Counted from the stretch's first letter, positions 46,110 through 56,690 are shown. The stretch: 64,000 bases of DNA from Zygnema cylindricum (GCA_037447655.1 JBBHKE010001950.1:51518-115517), one strand, 5' to 3'. Translations and numbers: made by a program. The notes: generated from the sequence alone by a model not told the origin.

Positions 46110-46321
46110 ATAGTATCGCTATTAGTTTTAATATTTGTTTTGCCACTTAAAACATCTTTTCTCCGTACACGCTTCTCCGTTTATGAATTTGACGGTAGCG
46201 ATTGAAAGGTAACATTCTCAGCCACCGATTGGCGGTCTCTATCCGAAAATAAGACTAAGTGTGTACTGCAAAAATATGTTTGCGGCGGAAAGAATGTTAA
46301 CACTAATAACGATACATGGTG
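46110..46321. mobile_element. Mariner-like MITE (family F), about 212 bp
   Basis: Left part TATCGCTATTAGT, right end complement of CACTAATAACGATACATGGTG followed by TA. The left outermost CACC is lost. Interior is closely similar to the split copy at 3391-3591 (ACATCTTTTCTC, GATTGGCGGTCTC words). Confidence 0.75.
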
Positions 46322-46617
46322 TAGTGTTGTGGAGCGGTGGCCTCTTAACAATAATCTATATGTACCTTTTTTTTACCCACCAATAATCGATATATTGGTT
46401 CGATGTATCGTTGAAGAAATTATCACAATACATTACCGATATATCGTGATAAATTAACGATATATATAGGGCCTATAATTATAGAGATAGCTCCATACTT
46501 ATTCTATACCTTATTTTTGTATTATTGTTACGTATCGTGGTACCGAATAGATTGTTTTTTTTTTCAAAAGCCCTCCCCTACCTTCCGTAACCGATATATT
46601 CGGCGATAACTTTGTGA

Positions 46618-47065
46618 CAAAGGTCGCAAACGGTTAACTGCAACCGTAACCGACTGTTAACCGACTGCCCGCGTCGGATCTGGAATGGATTCGGTTGCCA
46701 AATGTGGGAAGCCGGGCAGATTCAGGCGGTTGATTCACAGAAAAAAAAAATCAGTTACGGTCGGGTAAAAAAAATGAAATTTTTGTATTGTCCATACTAT
46801 CCAACATTATTGTACTTTCTACTATTGGTATCGTGGAAGGTATAAGGGAGATGTACCGTTAATTTTGTACTTATTCGGAAAAGGGCGGGTACGGGTAGTC
46901 GCGAGAAATCGAGTTTCGGTTAACTTTTATTTTCGGAAACGCGTTTCGGATAACGATTAACAATTTTGTAGCGTGATATAACCCGGTCGGGCGTCGGGTA
47001 CTCAGATTTTGAAAAAAAAAACGGTCGGTTTCAGTTATCTAAAATTTTGACTTTTGCGACCTCTG
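46618..47065. mobile_element. hAT-like MITE (GGTCGCAAA family), TSD CTTTGTGA
   Basis: Starts CAAAGGTCGCAAACGG and ends TTTTGCGACCTCTG. CTTTGTGA flanks it exactly (46610-46617 and 47066-47073). Sister of 26115-26788 but 448 bp, lacking the 62-bp triplication. The empty site would read as part of a CGATAT-rich repeat. Confidence 0.9.
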
Positions 47066-47073
47066 CTTTGTGA

Positions 47074-47432
47074 TGGTCATCCAGCGATATAGCGGCCCCC
47101 CTCACTTTTCAAAAACCAATAATATCGATGCTGGATTTATAACCGATAGCAAATTCACCATTTTTTACTGATTTAGGCCGGACTTCCATTAGGCGTCACA
47201 GTAAATGTACGGATACGCTTACCGATGGCCTTGTCTTCCATTAGGTCGCGTCAATAAACCACCTTTTATTTACGTGGCTCATTTTTGGTTGGTGCCGTGT
47301 AGTTAATATTAGATGCTAAAAATCTACAAAGAATCTTCGACAGCAAAGTCTGAACGTACTATCTCTACCAGCGGATGTAATTAGGGTAACCTTCCATTAG
47401 GCGAAAAGTGGGGTTGTTTACTGGAAAAAGTA
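47074..47432. other. No gene; pieces of the CTTCCATTA family
   Basis: GGCCGGACTTCCATTAGG at 47177 and CTTCCATTAGGCGAAAAGTGG at 47393 are repeat ends. The family F element at 47433 is inserted in this sequence, since GGCCGTACTGTTTTTTT continues after it at 47982. Confidence 0.5.
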
Positions 47433-47964
47433 CACCCCGCATCGTTATTAGTGTCAAAGTTTAAATAGTGTGGAAGTAAATATACCGTCATTGGCGCTAA
47501 TTAAGAATTAAAAAAAAAAAAAAGGTGTATTCTAATTTCGGCGTTTATGCTAATTTGGGAAGAGCAAAAATGGAATATTCGTTGTACTCGTATATATTAA
47601 TATATGTATCCGTACAAAATATTGAAAATCGTACGCCGTCTTGAAATTTAAATATCCGTACATGTAAGACTAATTTACGTGTCAGAACAATCCCGTTTTT
47701 TTAGCGCACGATCCTATGCGTGCGCGTCTGATTTAACTCATTTTTTGTAAAATTTTCACTTGAAAAGGTACATTTATGTACGGTCTGACATCGACCGTAC
47801 ACCACACTATTTAGATATTATTGTAATTCGTCTTTTACGCTATTTTGTACGGTACCTTAATTAACGTCAAGGAAAAATTAAAATCATGTATCCTATTTGA
47901 GGAAAAAAATCAAAATTTTAAGAACCCAAATTAGTTTCGTTGACACTAATAACGATGCGCGGTG
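47433..47964. mobile_element. Mariner-like MITE (family F), 532 bp, TA target
   Basis: Left end CACCCCGCATCGTTATTAGTG, right end complement of CACTAATAACGATGCGCGGTG, flanked by TA at 47431-47432 and 47965-47966. Almost the same length as the copy at 28117-28646 and shares its central GTACGGTCTGACATCGACC block. Confidence 0.85.
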
Positions 47965-48249
47965 TACCTTTCCGTATTAGGCCGTACTGTTTTTTTTTTT
48001 TTTTACAAAAGATGTTTACTAAAAGTTCGTTAAGATTCTCCATACTTTTTGGCGAAAACTCCCACCGTCCGATTTGAATTCTCGACGCGCCAAAAACTCC
48101 CACCGTCCGATTTTGAATTCTCGACGCAAACGCCCCTTCAATCCACTACCGGCGAGTCTCCCACTGTCCTCAGGAGGAGAGTTAGCGATTACAAGACGCG
48201 TGTATTGGACCACTTGTAAATTCAGCGTCAATCCACGACGGACGTGAAG

Positions 48250-49298
48250 TGATACTCTGAGACCTCCATAAGTCCTCAGAGTGGACAGCTTCCAAGAAGC
48301 CTCTAGGATAATCCTGACCCCTTTGTGTTTAAGCAAAAATAACTGCCACCCTGGCAGACAAAAACTCTGACCAACTTCACCCCTGTGAAGGCAAGACTCC
48401 CCTGAGTCGATAGCAAAAAGAATCTCTGAATTTGCTCCCCTGAGCAGTAAGTTATGGAGGGTCAAAGTTGACCTTTTGTACAGAAGCTCTCTGGGAGAGG
48501 GGGTCCTATCTTCTAATTTTTCTAAGTCCTATCTCTCTCACAGACTCTATCTACTGATGTACGGAACCAATCAGAATACAGTTCCGTACGCAAAAGTACA
48601 GCTGCCGGTGTACTTTATGTACGGACATTGTACGACATGGCCAAAATGTCGACACATGTCAAATCCGGATTCGGTGCCATAATCTCTGGAGATTCCACAG
48701 TCCAACGGAATTTCGCCACGCGTCATCCGATGTGGCGATGGCCACAAACCGCCGAAATCTTCCTCCGCGATCTCGGCGCTAATCCCGGCCGTCCGATTAA
48801 ATTCGGCTTTAATTGTAGCCGTAATAAATACATGCGCGGTATTTGTTTCATTTACGAAACAAATGCGCGGTACTGATTTGTGTCCGTACCGTAAGTCGTA
48901 CATTATATATTACTGGATCTATGTATCCCGTAATTCATTGCAGTTAAATGGTTTTTCGCACGTATACCTATTTAAATAACTATCAAACTATATGCTATGT
49001 AACAATACCGCTAGACTAAACGGCTAAGGCTACCGGCTATTTCCTGTCTGCCGGCCGGTAGGTACAAGGATCAAATCCTGCCGCCGGCACATAACTTTTA
49101 CTTAAATAAATAAACCCTAATATAAAATTCCCGTAAACCTCAGGATAGCCAAGGTAGCCATGGCTCTAGCTTCCTCTCCAATTTCTCAGTGACTGCGACA
49201 AGTTTGAGAGTTGGAGAGAGAAGTTAGAGATAGACTGCCTCGACTTCTATATTTCTTTTCAGACCTAGAAAATACTAATAAAACCATTAGTTTCTACA
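48250..49298 (-). repeat. 3' LTR of Copia-B
   Basis: On the minus strand TGTAGAAACTAATGG to GAGTATCA; the purine tract AATAACGGGAG is just before it (49299-49309). Compared with the 5' LTR I see C/G at 48394 versus 53794, G/A near 49050 versus 54456, and a two-base indel near the TG end. Confidence 0.93.
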
Positions 49299-49311
49299 CT
49301 CCCGTTATTTT

Positions 49312-50125
49312 CTAGTCAATCTTTAATTTCAGACCACACTTCTCCCTGCAAAAAATTAACTTAGGGGAAGGCACAGGTTTGGTCATCATATCTGCTACCA
49401 TCTCACTATCTGGTCTGTACTCTAAACTGATTATTTTGTTTTCTACTTTCTCTTTAACAAAGCTGAGTCTGATGTCCATGTGTTTGGCTTTAAAATGGTG
49501 TTTAGGATTGGCAGAAATAGCGATTGCTGCCTGATTATCACAAAATATTTTTCTGCACACCACTCTTAAGGTGACCAATCTCACCAAGCAAAGACTTGAC
49601 CCACATCAATTCTTTTACAGCAGAGCAAGAGGCCATATACTCAGCCTCCATGGTGGACTGAGCAATAACCTTTTGTTGTTTGCTACTCCAACAGCAAGCC
49701 CCATCACCCACATATAATACATATCCAGAAGTACATCTCCTCATCGGAGCATCACCATAACTGGCATCACTCCAAGTAGTGATGTCAGTATTCTCCCCAC
49801 CCAAACGCAACCATAGATCTCTAGTTCCTACCAAGTACCTAAGGACTCTCTTAGCAGCCTCCCAATCCTTCTTAGTGGGAGCATTTAGACTTCTACTCAG
49901 CACTCCTACAGCTGCAGCTAAATCCGGCCGGGTACAATTCATAAAATAGATTAGACTTCCCACTACTTGCCTGTAAGGAATAGTCTGCATGAACTTCTGT
50001 TCATCAGGAGATAATTCCTCGTCTAAGACTATGACTCCTTCTTCCTCACTCCCCTCACTTCCCTTCTTCAACTCCATTGGAGTTGTACAACTATTAGCTT
50101 TATCCATTTGAAATTTTTCAAGCAT
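49312..50125 (-). pseudogene. Copia-B RNase H, one frameshift
   Basis: After the TAA the same frame resumes with MLEKFQMDKANS and continues through RPDLAAAVGVLSRSLN, ATTWSDAS-like TTWSDASYGD, TSGYVLYVGDGACCWSSKQQ and STMEAEYMA, the copia RNase H motifs. The frame is lost by one base at about 49560-49575, and the tail FCDNQAAIAIS..PKHHFKAKHMDIR is in the next frame up to the stop at 49314-49312. RNase H removes RNA during cDNA synthesis. Confidence 0.9.
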
Positions 50126-50143
50126 GTTCCCTATTGCTTCCTT

Positions 50144-52189
50144 TTAAGTCAATCTTATAATTTTCCTTTTTCGGTCTCTCTCTACTTGAATTCCCAAAAT
50201 ATATTTTGCTTCCCCCATATCCTTCATTTCAAATCTCCCCTTAAGATCGGTTTTCAGTATATTAATTTTTTCCATTGATTTACTTAAAACAAGCAAATCA
50301 TCAACATAAATTGCAATAAACATAAAACCTTCCTCATCTTCGAAAACATAGATTGAGTGATCTGAGCTGATCCGAATATATCCTAGACCGGTAAGAAACT
50401 CATCAAGCTTCTTATTCCACTGTCGAGGCGCCTGTTTCAAACCATAAAGAGATTTAATCAGCCGGCATACCTTACTCTCCTCTCCTTCTTCCACAAACCC
50501 TTCGGGTTGTCGCATGAAGATCTCCTCTTCCAATTCTCCATGCAAAAAGGCTGTTTTGATGTCCATCTGGTGCACTTCCATGTCTTCCGCCGCTGCTAAA
50601 CTGAGAAGTATGCGGACGGAGGGAAATCTGACCACCAGGGCAAAGGTTTCCTCGTAGTCAATTCCTTCCTTTTGTGTAAATCCCTTTGCCACTAATCTGG
50701 CCTTGTAGCGCTCGATTGTGTTATCTGGGTTCAGTTTTAGTTTGAAAACCCACTTACAACCGATTGGTTTTCGGTTAGGTGGACAGTCCACCAGCTCCCA
50801 AGTATCGGCTGCCATGATTGAAGCCATCTCCTCATTGATGGCTGTCTTCCACCGGTTTCTTTCTGGACAAGTCATCGCCTCTCCATAAGTTTGAGGTTCA
50901 TCTTGATGAGATAGTTTAGTTACCTTGTTATTAACCTGTTTTTCTTGCAGTCTTTTGCTACTTCTCCCCCCCCTTTCAAAATCTGAGGCCAGAATAGATG
51001 GTTCTCGTGGATTCTTTCGAACAAACTCGGCTTCTCCCCTATCCCTTGATTCCGAATCAATTTCCACCACGTCTTCCGCTTCGGGTAGAGTTGTCACTGG
51101 AGTTTCCACAGCCGAGTCCTTTTCGGTCTGATTTGTACCTGCAAGAATGTCATCTTCTCTAAAACCTGGATAGTTAGGAAGCTCAAAGTCATCGGAATTT
51201 TCTGACTCAAATCTGATTTTTACTGGCTTCGTATATTTGAAGGGATCCACAGATTTTCCTTCATCCATAACTACTAGATGCTTTACTAAGATTATATCTT
51301 CCCTTTTTAGATCATAAACTCTATATCCTTTAACATCCTCATCATATCCTAATAAGTATCCCGGTTTTCCTTTAGGATCTAGCTTCCAATTGGAACGATC
51401 AGTATCTAGACTGAATACTTGACTGGCGAAAACCTTTAAGTGAGATATGTCTGGTTTCCGGCCTGTCCATCTCTCATAAGGTGTTTGATCTTTTATAGCT
51501 GAAGTAAGAACTCTATTCTTGAGGTAATTAGCACAGTTCATTGCTTCTGCCCAAAACCTTTTTCCTATCTTTTTATCCGACAACATACTTCTAGCACTAT
51601 CACTTAGTGTTCTATTTAACCTTTCAGCTACCCCATTCTGTTCAGGATTTTCAGGAACTGTCTTTTGGTGTTGGACCCCATCTTCCCTCAGAAAATCCTC
51701 AAACTGGTTAGAAGTATACTCTCCACCATTGTCACTCCTTACTCTCTTGATTGGAGTTTCATGGAGTTTTTCGCTCCATGCTTTATATTGTCTAAAACAA
51801 TCCTCAGCTTCTGACTTGTTTTTCAAAAAATACACCCGGGAATACCGAGACCAATCATCAGTTATAGTCATCATAAATCTCTTCCCCCCCGGTGAGGGCA
51901 CTCTAGCCAGTCCCCAAATATCTGTGTGTACTAGATCTAGAAGTTTTTCTCCCTTGTAGGTGGCTGTTTTAGGAAAGGGTAATCTGTGTGCTTTACCTTG
52001 AGCACACCCACTACAATCACTTATATTATCACTCTCACTGAACTGAATCCCTCCCACCACTCCCATCTTTTTCATCTCTCTTAACTTATCTAGATTCACA
52101 TGCCCAAGCCTCTTATGCCACATCATAATATCATGAACACCAGCATAATAAAGTTTCTTTTTTTCATTACTTAAAACCAGCCTAAACAT
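50144..52189 (-). CDS. Copia-B integrase and reverse transcriptase
   Basis: 681 codons from the ATG at 52189; the frame is open back to the TAG at 52231. Integrase zinc site: His25, His30, Cys59, Cys62. Integrase core: Asp90 in VHTDIWG, Asp153 in RSDNGGEY, Glu189 in NGVAERLN, an exact DD35E spacing between the last two. Reverse transcriptase: GCKWVFKLKLNPDNT, MEVHQMDIKTAFLHGEL with the first catalytic Asp, YGLKQAPRQW, and YVDD at about residue 628. The frame stops at TAA (50146-50144) directly after IIRLT, where copia proteins commonly have Gln. Apart from that stop the domain residues needed for activity are present. Confidence 0.93.
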   Translation of the reverse strand: MFRLVLSNEKKKLYYAGVHDIMMWHKRLGHVNLDKLREMKKMGVVGGIQFSESDNISDCSGCAQGKAHRLPFPKTATYKGEKLLDLVHTDIWGLARVPSPGGKRFMMTITDDWSRYSRVYFLKNKSEAEDCFRQYKAWSEKLHETPIKRVRSDNGGEYTSNQFEDFLREDGVQHQKTVPENPEQNGVAERLNRTLSDSARSMLSDKKIGKRFWAEAMNCANYLKNRVLTSAIKDQTPYERWTGRKPDISHLKVFASQVFSLDTDRSNWKLDPKGKPGYLLGYDEDVKGYRVYDLKREDIILVKHLVVMDEGKSVDPFKYTKPVKIRFESENSDDFELPNYPGFREDDILAGTNQTEKDSAVETPVTTLPEAEDVVEIDSESRDRGEAEFVRKNPREPSILASDFERGGRSSKRLQEKQVNNKVTKLSHQDEPQTYGEAMTCPERNRWKTAINEEMASIMAADTWELVDCPPNRKPIGCKWVFKLKLNPDNTIERYKARLVAKGFTQKEGIDYEETFALVVRFPSVRILLSLAAAEDMEVHQMDIKTAFLHGELEEEIFMRQPEGFVEEGEESKVCRLIKSLYGLKQAPRQWNKKLDEFLTGLGYIRISSDHSIYVFEDEEGFMFIAIYVDDLLVLSKSMEKINILKTDLKGRFEMKDMGEAKYILGIQVERDRKRKIIRLT

Positions 52190-52228
52190 CCCATGGCTAC
52201 CTTTCTCAGCAATGAAATAGACATCCTC

Positions 52229-53671
52229 CTAAAAACTAGCAGTAAAGACTCCTTCCCTAGTGCTAGTGAAAAAACCCTTATCATCTAATACTGATGTAGA
52301 GATAAGGTTTTTGTTCAGCTCCGGAATAAACAATACATCGGAGAATGTTAATATAGATGTCTTTCCTTCTACTAACACTTTAAGATCTACCGATCCTACA
52401 AGAGTAGTGGTGACTATCCTCCCATCCCCGTACTCTATCTCTACGGTGGGAATCTTTCTTATCTTAGTGAACAGGTGCCTATCCTTACACATGTGCATTG
52501 AGGCACCTGAATCGATAATCCAGCCTGCTTCACCTTTCAATCCACCGTAAGCACATTTCTGCCTTCGTGGAATTTCGACCTCATTTTTCGCCTCCAACTC
52601 CTCATCCAAAAGGAGCTCATCGTCCTCGTCCTCGGATTCCGCCTCAAGTACCTGTGTGACAAGGGCCTTTTTCTTTCCTCTCGGGGTACCATCGGTCTGC
52701 CCCTCCTTTAACCGAAGCTCGGTTAGCTTAGTGCACTCTGCCATATAGTGCCGCGGTTTCTTACAAAAATGACATAAACCTTTGGGAGCCCTTGGTTCGA
52801 ACTCGTCGGTCTGTTTTTTCTGCTCCCTACCCCCATAGTTTCCGACCGGTTTTCGGGAATCCCTGTTCCTCCAATCAGTCGCTGTTGCCAAGGCTTGGCC
52901 ACTCTTTCCTCCCCTTCGGATCTCAATTGTATTCTCTTGAACGAGAATCATCCCTACCACTGAGTTCCATATCCACCTTGAGTCAGGCAAGTCCTGCACA
53001 CGGTAAACTATGTTCACGAACTCATCAGGTAACTTCATCAGTAAACAGTTAACCTTTTCTTTTTCACTAAAAAATTTTCCCGCTCTCTCTAGCTCCATGA
53101 AGAGTGTAGCAAGCTCATTGCAAAAATCCAACATATTTCCCCCTTTGTATACATACTCCTTAACTTTCTGATCAGCCAACTGTTGTTGCTGAATCGTACC
53201 ACTTCGGTACATCTCTATAAGAGCCATCCAAAGATCGGATGCCCTTTCTACCTGCAAATGAGGACATGCAAGTCCTTGAGTGAGATGGCGTAGGATGAAG
53301 TGCTTTGCCGCCATATTGTTGAAGTCCCAGGTTTCAGTATCATTCTCCTCGTTCCTCGGAATAGGTGACATGAATGCTAAACCAGTTGCTATTGGTGTGG
53401 TCGCCTCCTTCTCCTTTCCTTTGTCCACCACCTCTCCTTCCTTTGTTTCCTCCGTTGAAGGTGAATCCTCTTTCCTGGTGAATCTGCTTCCTCCAAACCT
53501 TGGAGGAATTCCAAGACTTGATGGACGCCCCAATCGTCCACTCACTATCCCCCAAAACCTTTTTTCGCATAGAGCTCCTATCATTATACTTTCCCAGTAT
53601 ATGAAGCCAGTTCCATTAAAGATTGGTACCCTAGAGGGTGGGCCCATAACCTGATACTCTGAGACCTCCAT
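52229..53671 (-). CDS. Copia-B Gag-protease
   Basis: 480 codons from the LTR-embedded ATG, or 472 from the second ATG (53647-53645) inside the primer-binding site. Gag proper has PIFNGTGFIYWESIM near the start and LLMKLPDEF in the middle. The zinc knuckle CHFCKKPRHYMAEC is at about residues 298-311. The aspartic protease active site WIIDSGASMHMC is at about 382-393, and VLFIPELNKNLIS near the end is the standard copia protease tail. Gag packages the RNA and protease cleaves the polyprotein. The frame ends at TAG (52231-52229) and is open again in the same frame beyond it, so a full polyprotein would need readthrough; alternatively the TAG is a recent mutation. Confidence 0.92.
   Translation of the reverse strand: MEVSEYQVMGPPSRVPIFNGTGFIYWESIMIGALCEKRFWGIVSGRLGRPSSLGIPPRFGGSRFTRKEDSPSTEETKEGEVVDKGKEKEATTPIATGLAFMSPIPRNEENDTETWDFNNMAAKHFILRHLTQGLACPHLQVERASDLWMALIEMYRSGTIQQQQLADQKVKEYVYKGGNMLDFCNELATLFMELERAGKFFSEKEKVNCLLMKLPDEFVNIVYRVQDLPDSRWIWNSVVGMILVQENTIEIRRGGKSGQALATATDWRNRDSRKPVGNYGGREQKKQTDEFEPRAPKGLCHFCKKPRHYMAECTKLTELRLKEGQTDGTPRGKKKALVTQVLEAESEDEDDELLLDEELEAKNEVEIPRRQKCAYGGLKGEAGWIIDSGASMHMCKDRHLFTKIRKIPTVEIEYGDGRIVTTTLVGSVDLKVLVEGKTSILTFSDVLFIPELNKNLISTSVLDDKGFFTSTREGVFTASF
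53638..53651 (-). other. Primer-binding site of Copia-B (anticodon arm of initiator tRNA-Met)
   Basis: Minus-strand GGTTATGGGCCCAC follows the LTR end with no gap. Its complement GTGGGCCCATAACC equals the anticodon stem-loop of plant initiator tRNA-Met, with CAT the anticodon. Nothing resembling the usual TGGTATCAGAGC site follows the LTR. Confidence 0.75.
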
Positions 53672-54698
53672 AAGTCCTCAGAGTGGACAGCTTCCAAGAA
53701 GCCTCTAGGATAATCCTGACCCCTTTGTGTTTAAGCAAAAATAACTGCCACCCTGGCAGACAAAAACTCTGACCAACTTCACCCCTGTGAAGGGAAGACT
53801 CCCCTGAGTCGATAGCAAAAAGAATCTCTGAATTTGCTCCCCTGAGCAGTAAGTTATGGAGGGTCAAAGTTGACCTTTTGTACAGAAGCTCTCTGGGAGA
53901 GGGGGTCCTATCTTCTAATTTTTCTAAGTCCTATCTCTCTCACAGACTCTATCTACTGATGTACGGAACCAATCAGAATACAGTTCCGTACGCAAAAGTA
54001 CAGCTGCCGGTGTACTTTATGTACGGACATTGTACGACATGGCCAAAATGTCGACACATGTCAAATCCGGATTCGGTGCCATAATCTCTGGAGATTCCAC
54101 AGTCCAACGGAATTTCGCCACGCGTCATCCGATGTGGCGATGGCCACAAACCGCCGAAATCTTCCTCCGCGATCTCGGCGCTAATCCCGGCCGTCCGATT
54201 AAATTCGGCTTTAATTGTAGCCGTAATAAATACATGCGCGGTATTTGTTTCATTTACGAAACAAATGCGCGGTACTGATTTGTGTCCGTACCGTAAGTCG
54301 TACATTATATATTACTGGATCTATGTATCCCGTAATTCATTGCAGTTAAATGGTTTTTCGCACGTATACCTATTTAAATAACTATCAAACTATATGCTAT
54401 GTAACAATACCGCTAGACTAAACGGCTAAGGCTACCGGCTATTTCCTGTCTGCCGACCGGTAGGTACAAGGATCAAATCCTGCCGCCGGCACATAACTTT
54501 TACTTAAATAAATAAACCCTAATATAAAATTCCCGTAAACCTCAGGATAGCCAAGGTAGCCATGGCTCTAGCTTCCTCTCCAATTTCTCAGTGACTGCGA
54601 CAAGTTTGAGAGTTGGAGAGAGAAGTTAGAGATAGACTGCCTCGACTTCTATATTTCTTTTCAGACCTAGAAAATACTAATAAAACCATTAGTTTACA
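53652..54698 (-). repeat. 5' LTR of Copia-B
   Basis: On the minus strand it runs TGTAAACTAATGG to GAGTATCA. The final 20 bases hold ATG GAG GTC at 53671-53663, in frame with gag. It contains a CTACCGG..CCGGTAG hairpin at about 54431-54463. Open frames crossing it (for example 54305-53973) are present identically in the other LTR and are not regarded as genes. Confidence 0.93.
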
Positions 54699-56390
54699 TG
54701 TGGCAAATGGCGTGTACCTTCTGACGTCAAAAAAACCACCCTGTTCGACGACAAAATCTGTTCGCCGACAAAATCTTGGTCATTGGACATCCTGTCACGC
54801 CTCCTTCATAAACTTTAATTTTGCAACGGTTTTCGTGGCCGTTGGTACGACGACAACCCTAAGAACGTTAAAATTGTACATTACCGTGACGCTATTAGAT
54901 ATTTTATCGGCGTCTGCCCGTACACATACGTAACTTACGATTTTGTCCTTTTCGAAATGATGATTATTCCGGGGCGGCTCAAGAGGATCCTACGTGGTAC
55001 CACTCGCAATCTTACACCTCATTCACTGGCACGACCTGCACGACCTGATGGAAGGGTGTTACAACCCAGTAAACGTGTTCGTACGATTACTGGGAACGCC
55101 TGATGGAAGGTTACCCTTAATGATGACTCGTACAGAGTGCATTATAATGCACTATCTGAAATTTCGGAACGACAGAGGCGGCGGCAGACTTTGATGATGT
55201 GCGGTGGCAGACTTTGATGATGGGCGGCGGCAGACTATGATGGTGGGAGCGTGACGGGATAATTTCGACGGATTCGCATCTACTTTGGCGAAAGACACAT
55301 AACCTATGCCACGTGTATGCATCTGAACGCGAGTTCACCGTGGCTTTTATTTATATTTTACACGCGGCTCAATTTCGAACGTCCAGTGTGTGCGTAGTGT
55401 CATTTCTGACAACATTTTAAAACAGTGAAGGATTCGCGAGATATTGAAAAGTAAGCTTTAGTAAGTCTTAGAAATTTGAGTCTAGGACTTAGAATATTTT
55501 TAGAATACCAACTGTTCAATACTGACCAAATTTAGTGTGATTTTTTGTAGTATCTACACGAATTGATATCTTTAAGTTAATTAGTGTGTAGGGCCGCCAA
55601 TGAATGTAGACGTGATAAGAATCACCCGGATTTTTAGGGTATAGATATTGTTAGTGGACAATTCTGGTCCAAACACTTAGATTTTTGTTAGTACAGTGTC
55701 TGGTGAACCATGTACATACGTTTTAGATGTTTTCTAGATATTTTAGATGTTTTCTAGATATTTTAGATGTTTTCTAGATCTTTTGAGTATTTAGTTCAAT
55801 TAGAATTGATCAATTCAATACAGAATGTACATTCTACACAAGAGTTAAGGAAATGAGAGCACTGAGTGCAGTTTAAGGTGTTTTATGCTCTATTGTCTCT
55901 AATTTGCTTGTAGTACATGTTTGTTTGGTTGAAAGACCTCTTTCTTTGGGAGTAACATATCTTACAATATAGATCATTTGCTTGTAGTACATGTTTGTTT
56001 GGTTGAAAGACCTCTTTCTTTGGGAGTAACATATCTTACAATATAGATCTAGTCTTTTAGGCATTTCTCTTTGGGTTTGCTTCCGTTAACATGTCTGATA
56101 AGTCTCGGATTTAAAAAGCAGAGCATATGACGGTCAAAGTTTACGCTCATAACCTTGGAGATTTTGCAGTAAAGATGATATTATTTAAGGAAAAAAAATG
56201 TACGGAATGGTACGAAACAGTACGGCCTTCAGTAAACAACCTCACTTTTTTGCTACAATAATGGAAGTCCGGCCTTTACAAAAGACCTCGAAGCCGGCAA
56301 AATCATAATTTGGCGCCGTAGTTCACTCACGCGCTTTCTACAAATATTCGCACTTTTCAAACCGGCCCGGCCGGCCGAGTTTCCTTGCGT
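54699..56390. other. No gene; three short tandem arrays
   Basis: A 21-23-base unit with GGCGGCAGACTTTGATGATG occurs three times at 55178-55245. An 18-base unit ATTTTAGATGTTTTCTAG occurs three times at 55723-55780. A 69-base unit beginning CTTGTAGTACATGTTTG occurs twice at 55910-56047 with almost no difference. An inverted piece of the CTTCCATTA family lies at 56205-56275. No coding region was recognised. Confidence 0.65.
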
Positions 56391-56469
56391 CCGTACGCAG
56401 ACACTACAGTACAGTTTACACTTCGATTTAGGGTTTCAGTTTTTTGTCTTTTTTTGTTCCTCTCTGCCT

Positions 56470-56562
56470 TTATTCTCCCTCTCCCTCTCTCTCTCTTTCT
56501 TCCTTTCCTTTTCTCTCCTCTCCCTCTCCCTCTCCCTCTCCCTCTCCCTTTCCCTGAGCCTC
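56470..56562. repeat. CT microsatellite upstream of the LRR gene
   Basis: CTCCCT, CTCTCT and CCCTCT arrays ending about 130 bases before the ATG at 56691. Pyrimidine tracts in such a position are common in plant 5' leaders, which is an inference here. Confidence 0.8.
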
Positions 56563-56690
56563 CCTATCTCCGTCTGCATAGCATCTGCATATAGTAAAAT
56601 CCTTAGAAAACCTGGAGAGAAATAAACTCGTAAACACAATTCCACGTGGCTTTCTCTGAAAACCTTTTCTATCTGCGTAAGTGCACAGCC

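Larger units (their letters stand above)
48250..54698 (-). mobile_element. Ty1/copia retrotransposon Copia-B, nearly complete and young
   Basis: Two LTRs of about 1048 bp (54698-53652 on the 5' side, 49298-48250 on the 3' side) start TGTA and end TATCA on the minus strand. I see only two base differences and one short indel near their outer edge. Between them the single gag-pol frame runs gag, protease, integrase, reverse transcriptase, RNase H. It is interrupted by one TAG, one TAA and one single-base shift. A primer-binding site abuts the 5' LTR and a purine tract AATAACGGGAG precedes the 3' LTR. No clear 5-bp target duplication was found (flanks TGTGG and TGAAG). Length 6449 bp. Confidence 0.95.

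Noticed and set aside
49009-49092. tRNA-like segment in the Copia-B LTRs (GGATCAAATCC B-box-like word followed by GCCGCCGGC)
   Set aside because: No matching 5' acceptor strand or clover-leaf could be built; the CTACCGG..CCGGTAG hairpin explains part of the pairing. Both LTRs carry it, so it belongs to the element.
50144-50146. Variant genetic code with TAA/TAG read as Gln, as in some green algae
   Set aside because: Stops in the elements also include TGA at Trp and Arg sites, the NAC and phosphatase frames contain no internal TAA/TAG, and a NAC gene argues against algae with that code.
53973-54305. 110-codon open frame on the minus strand, repeated at 48571-48903
   Set aside because: It lies inside both LTRs and has no domain; identity of the two copies reflects recent insertion, not selection.
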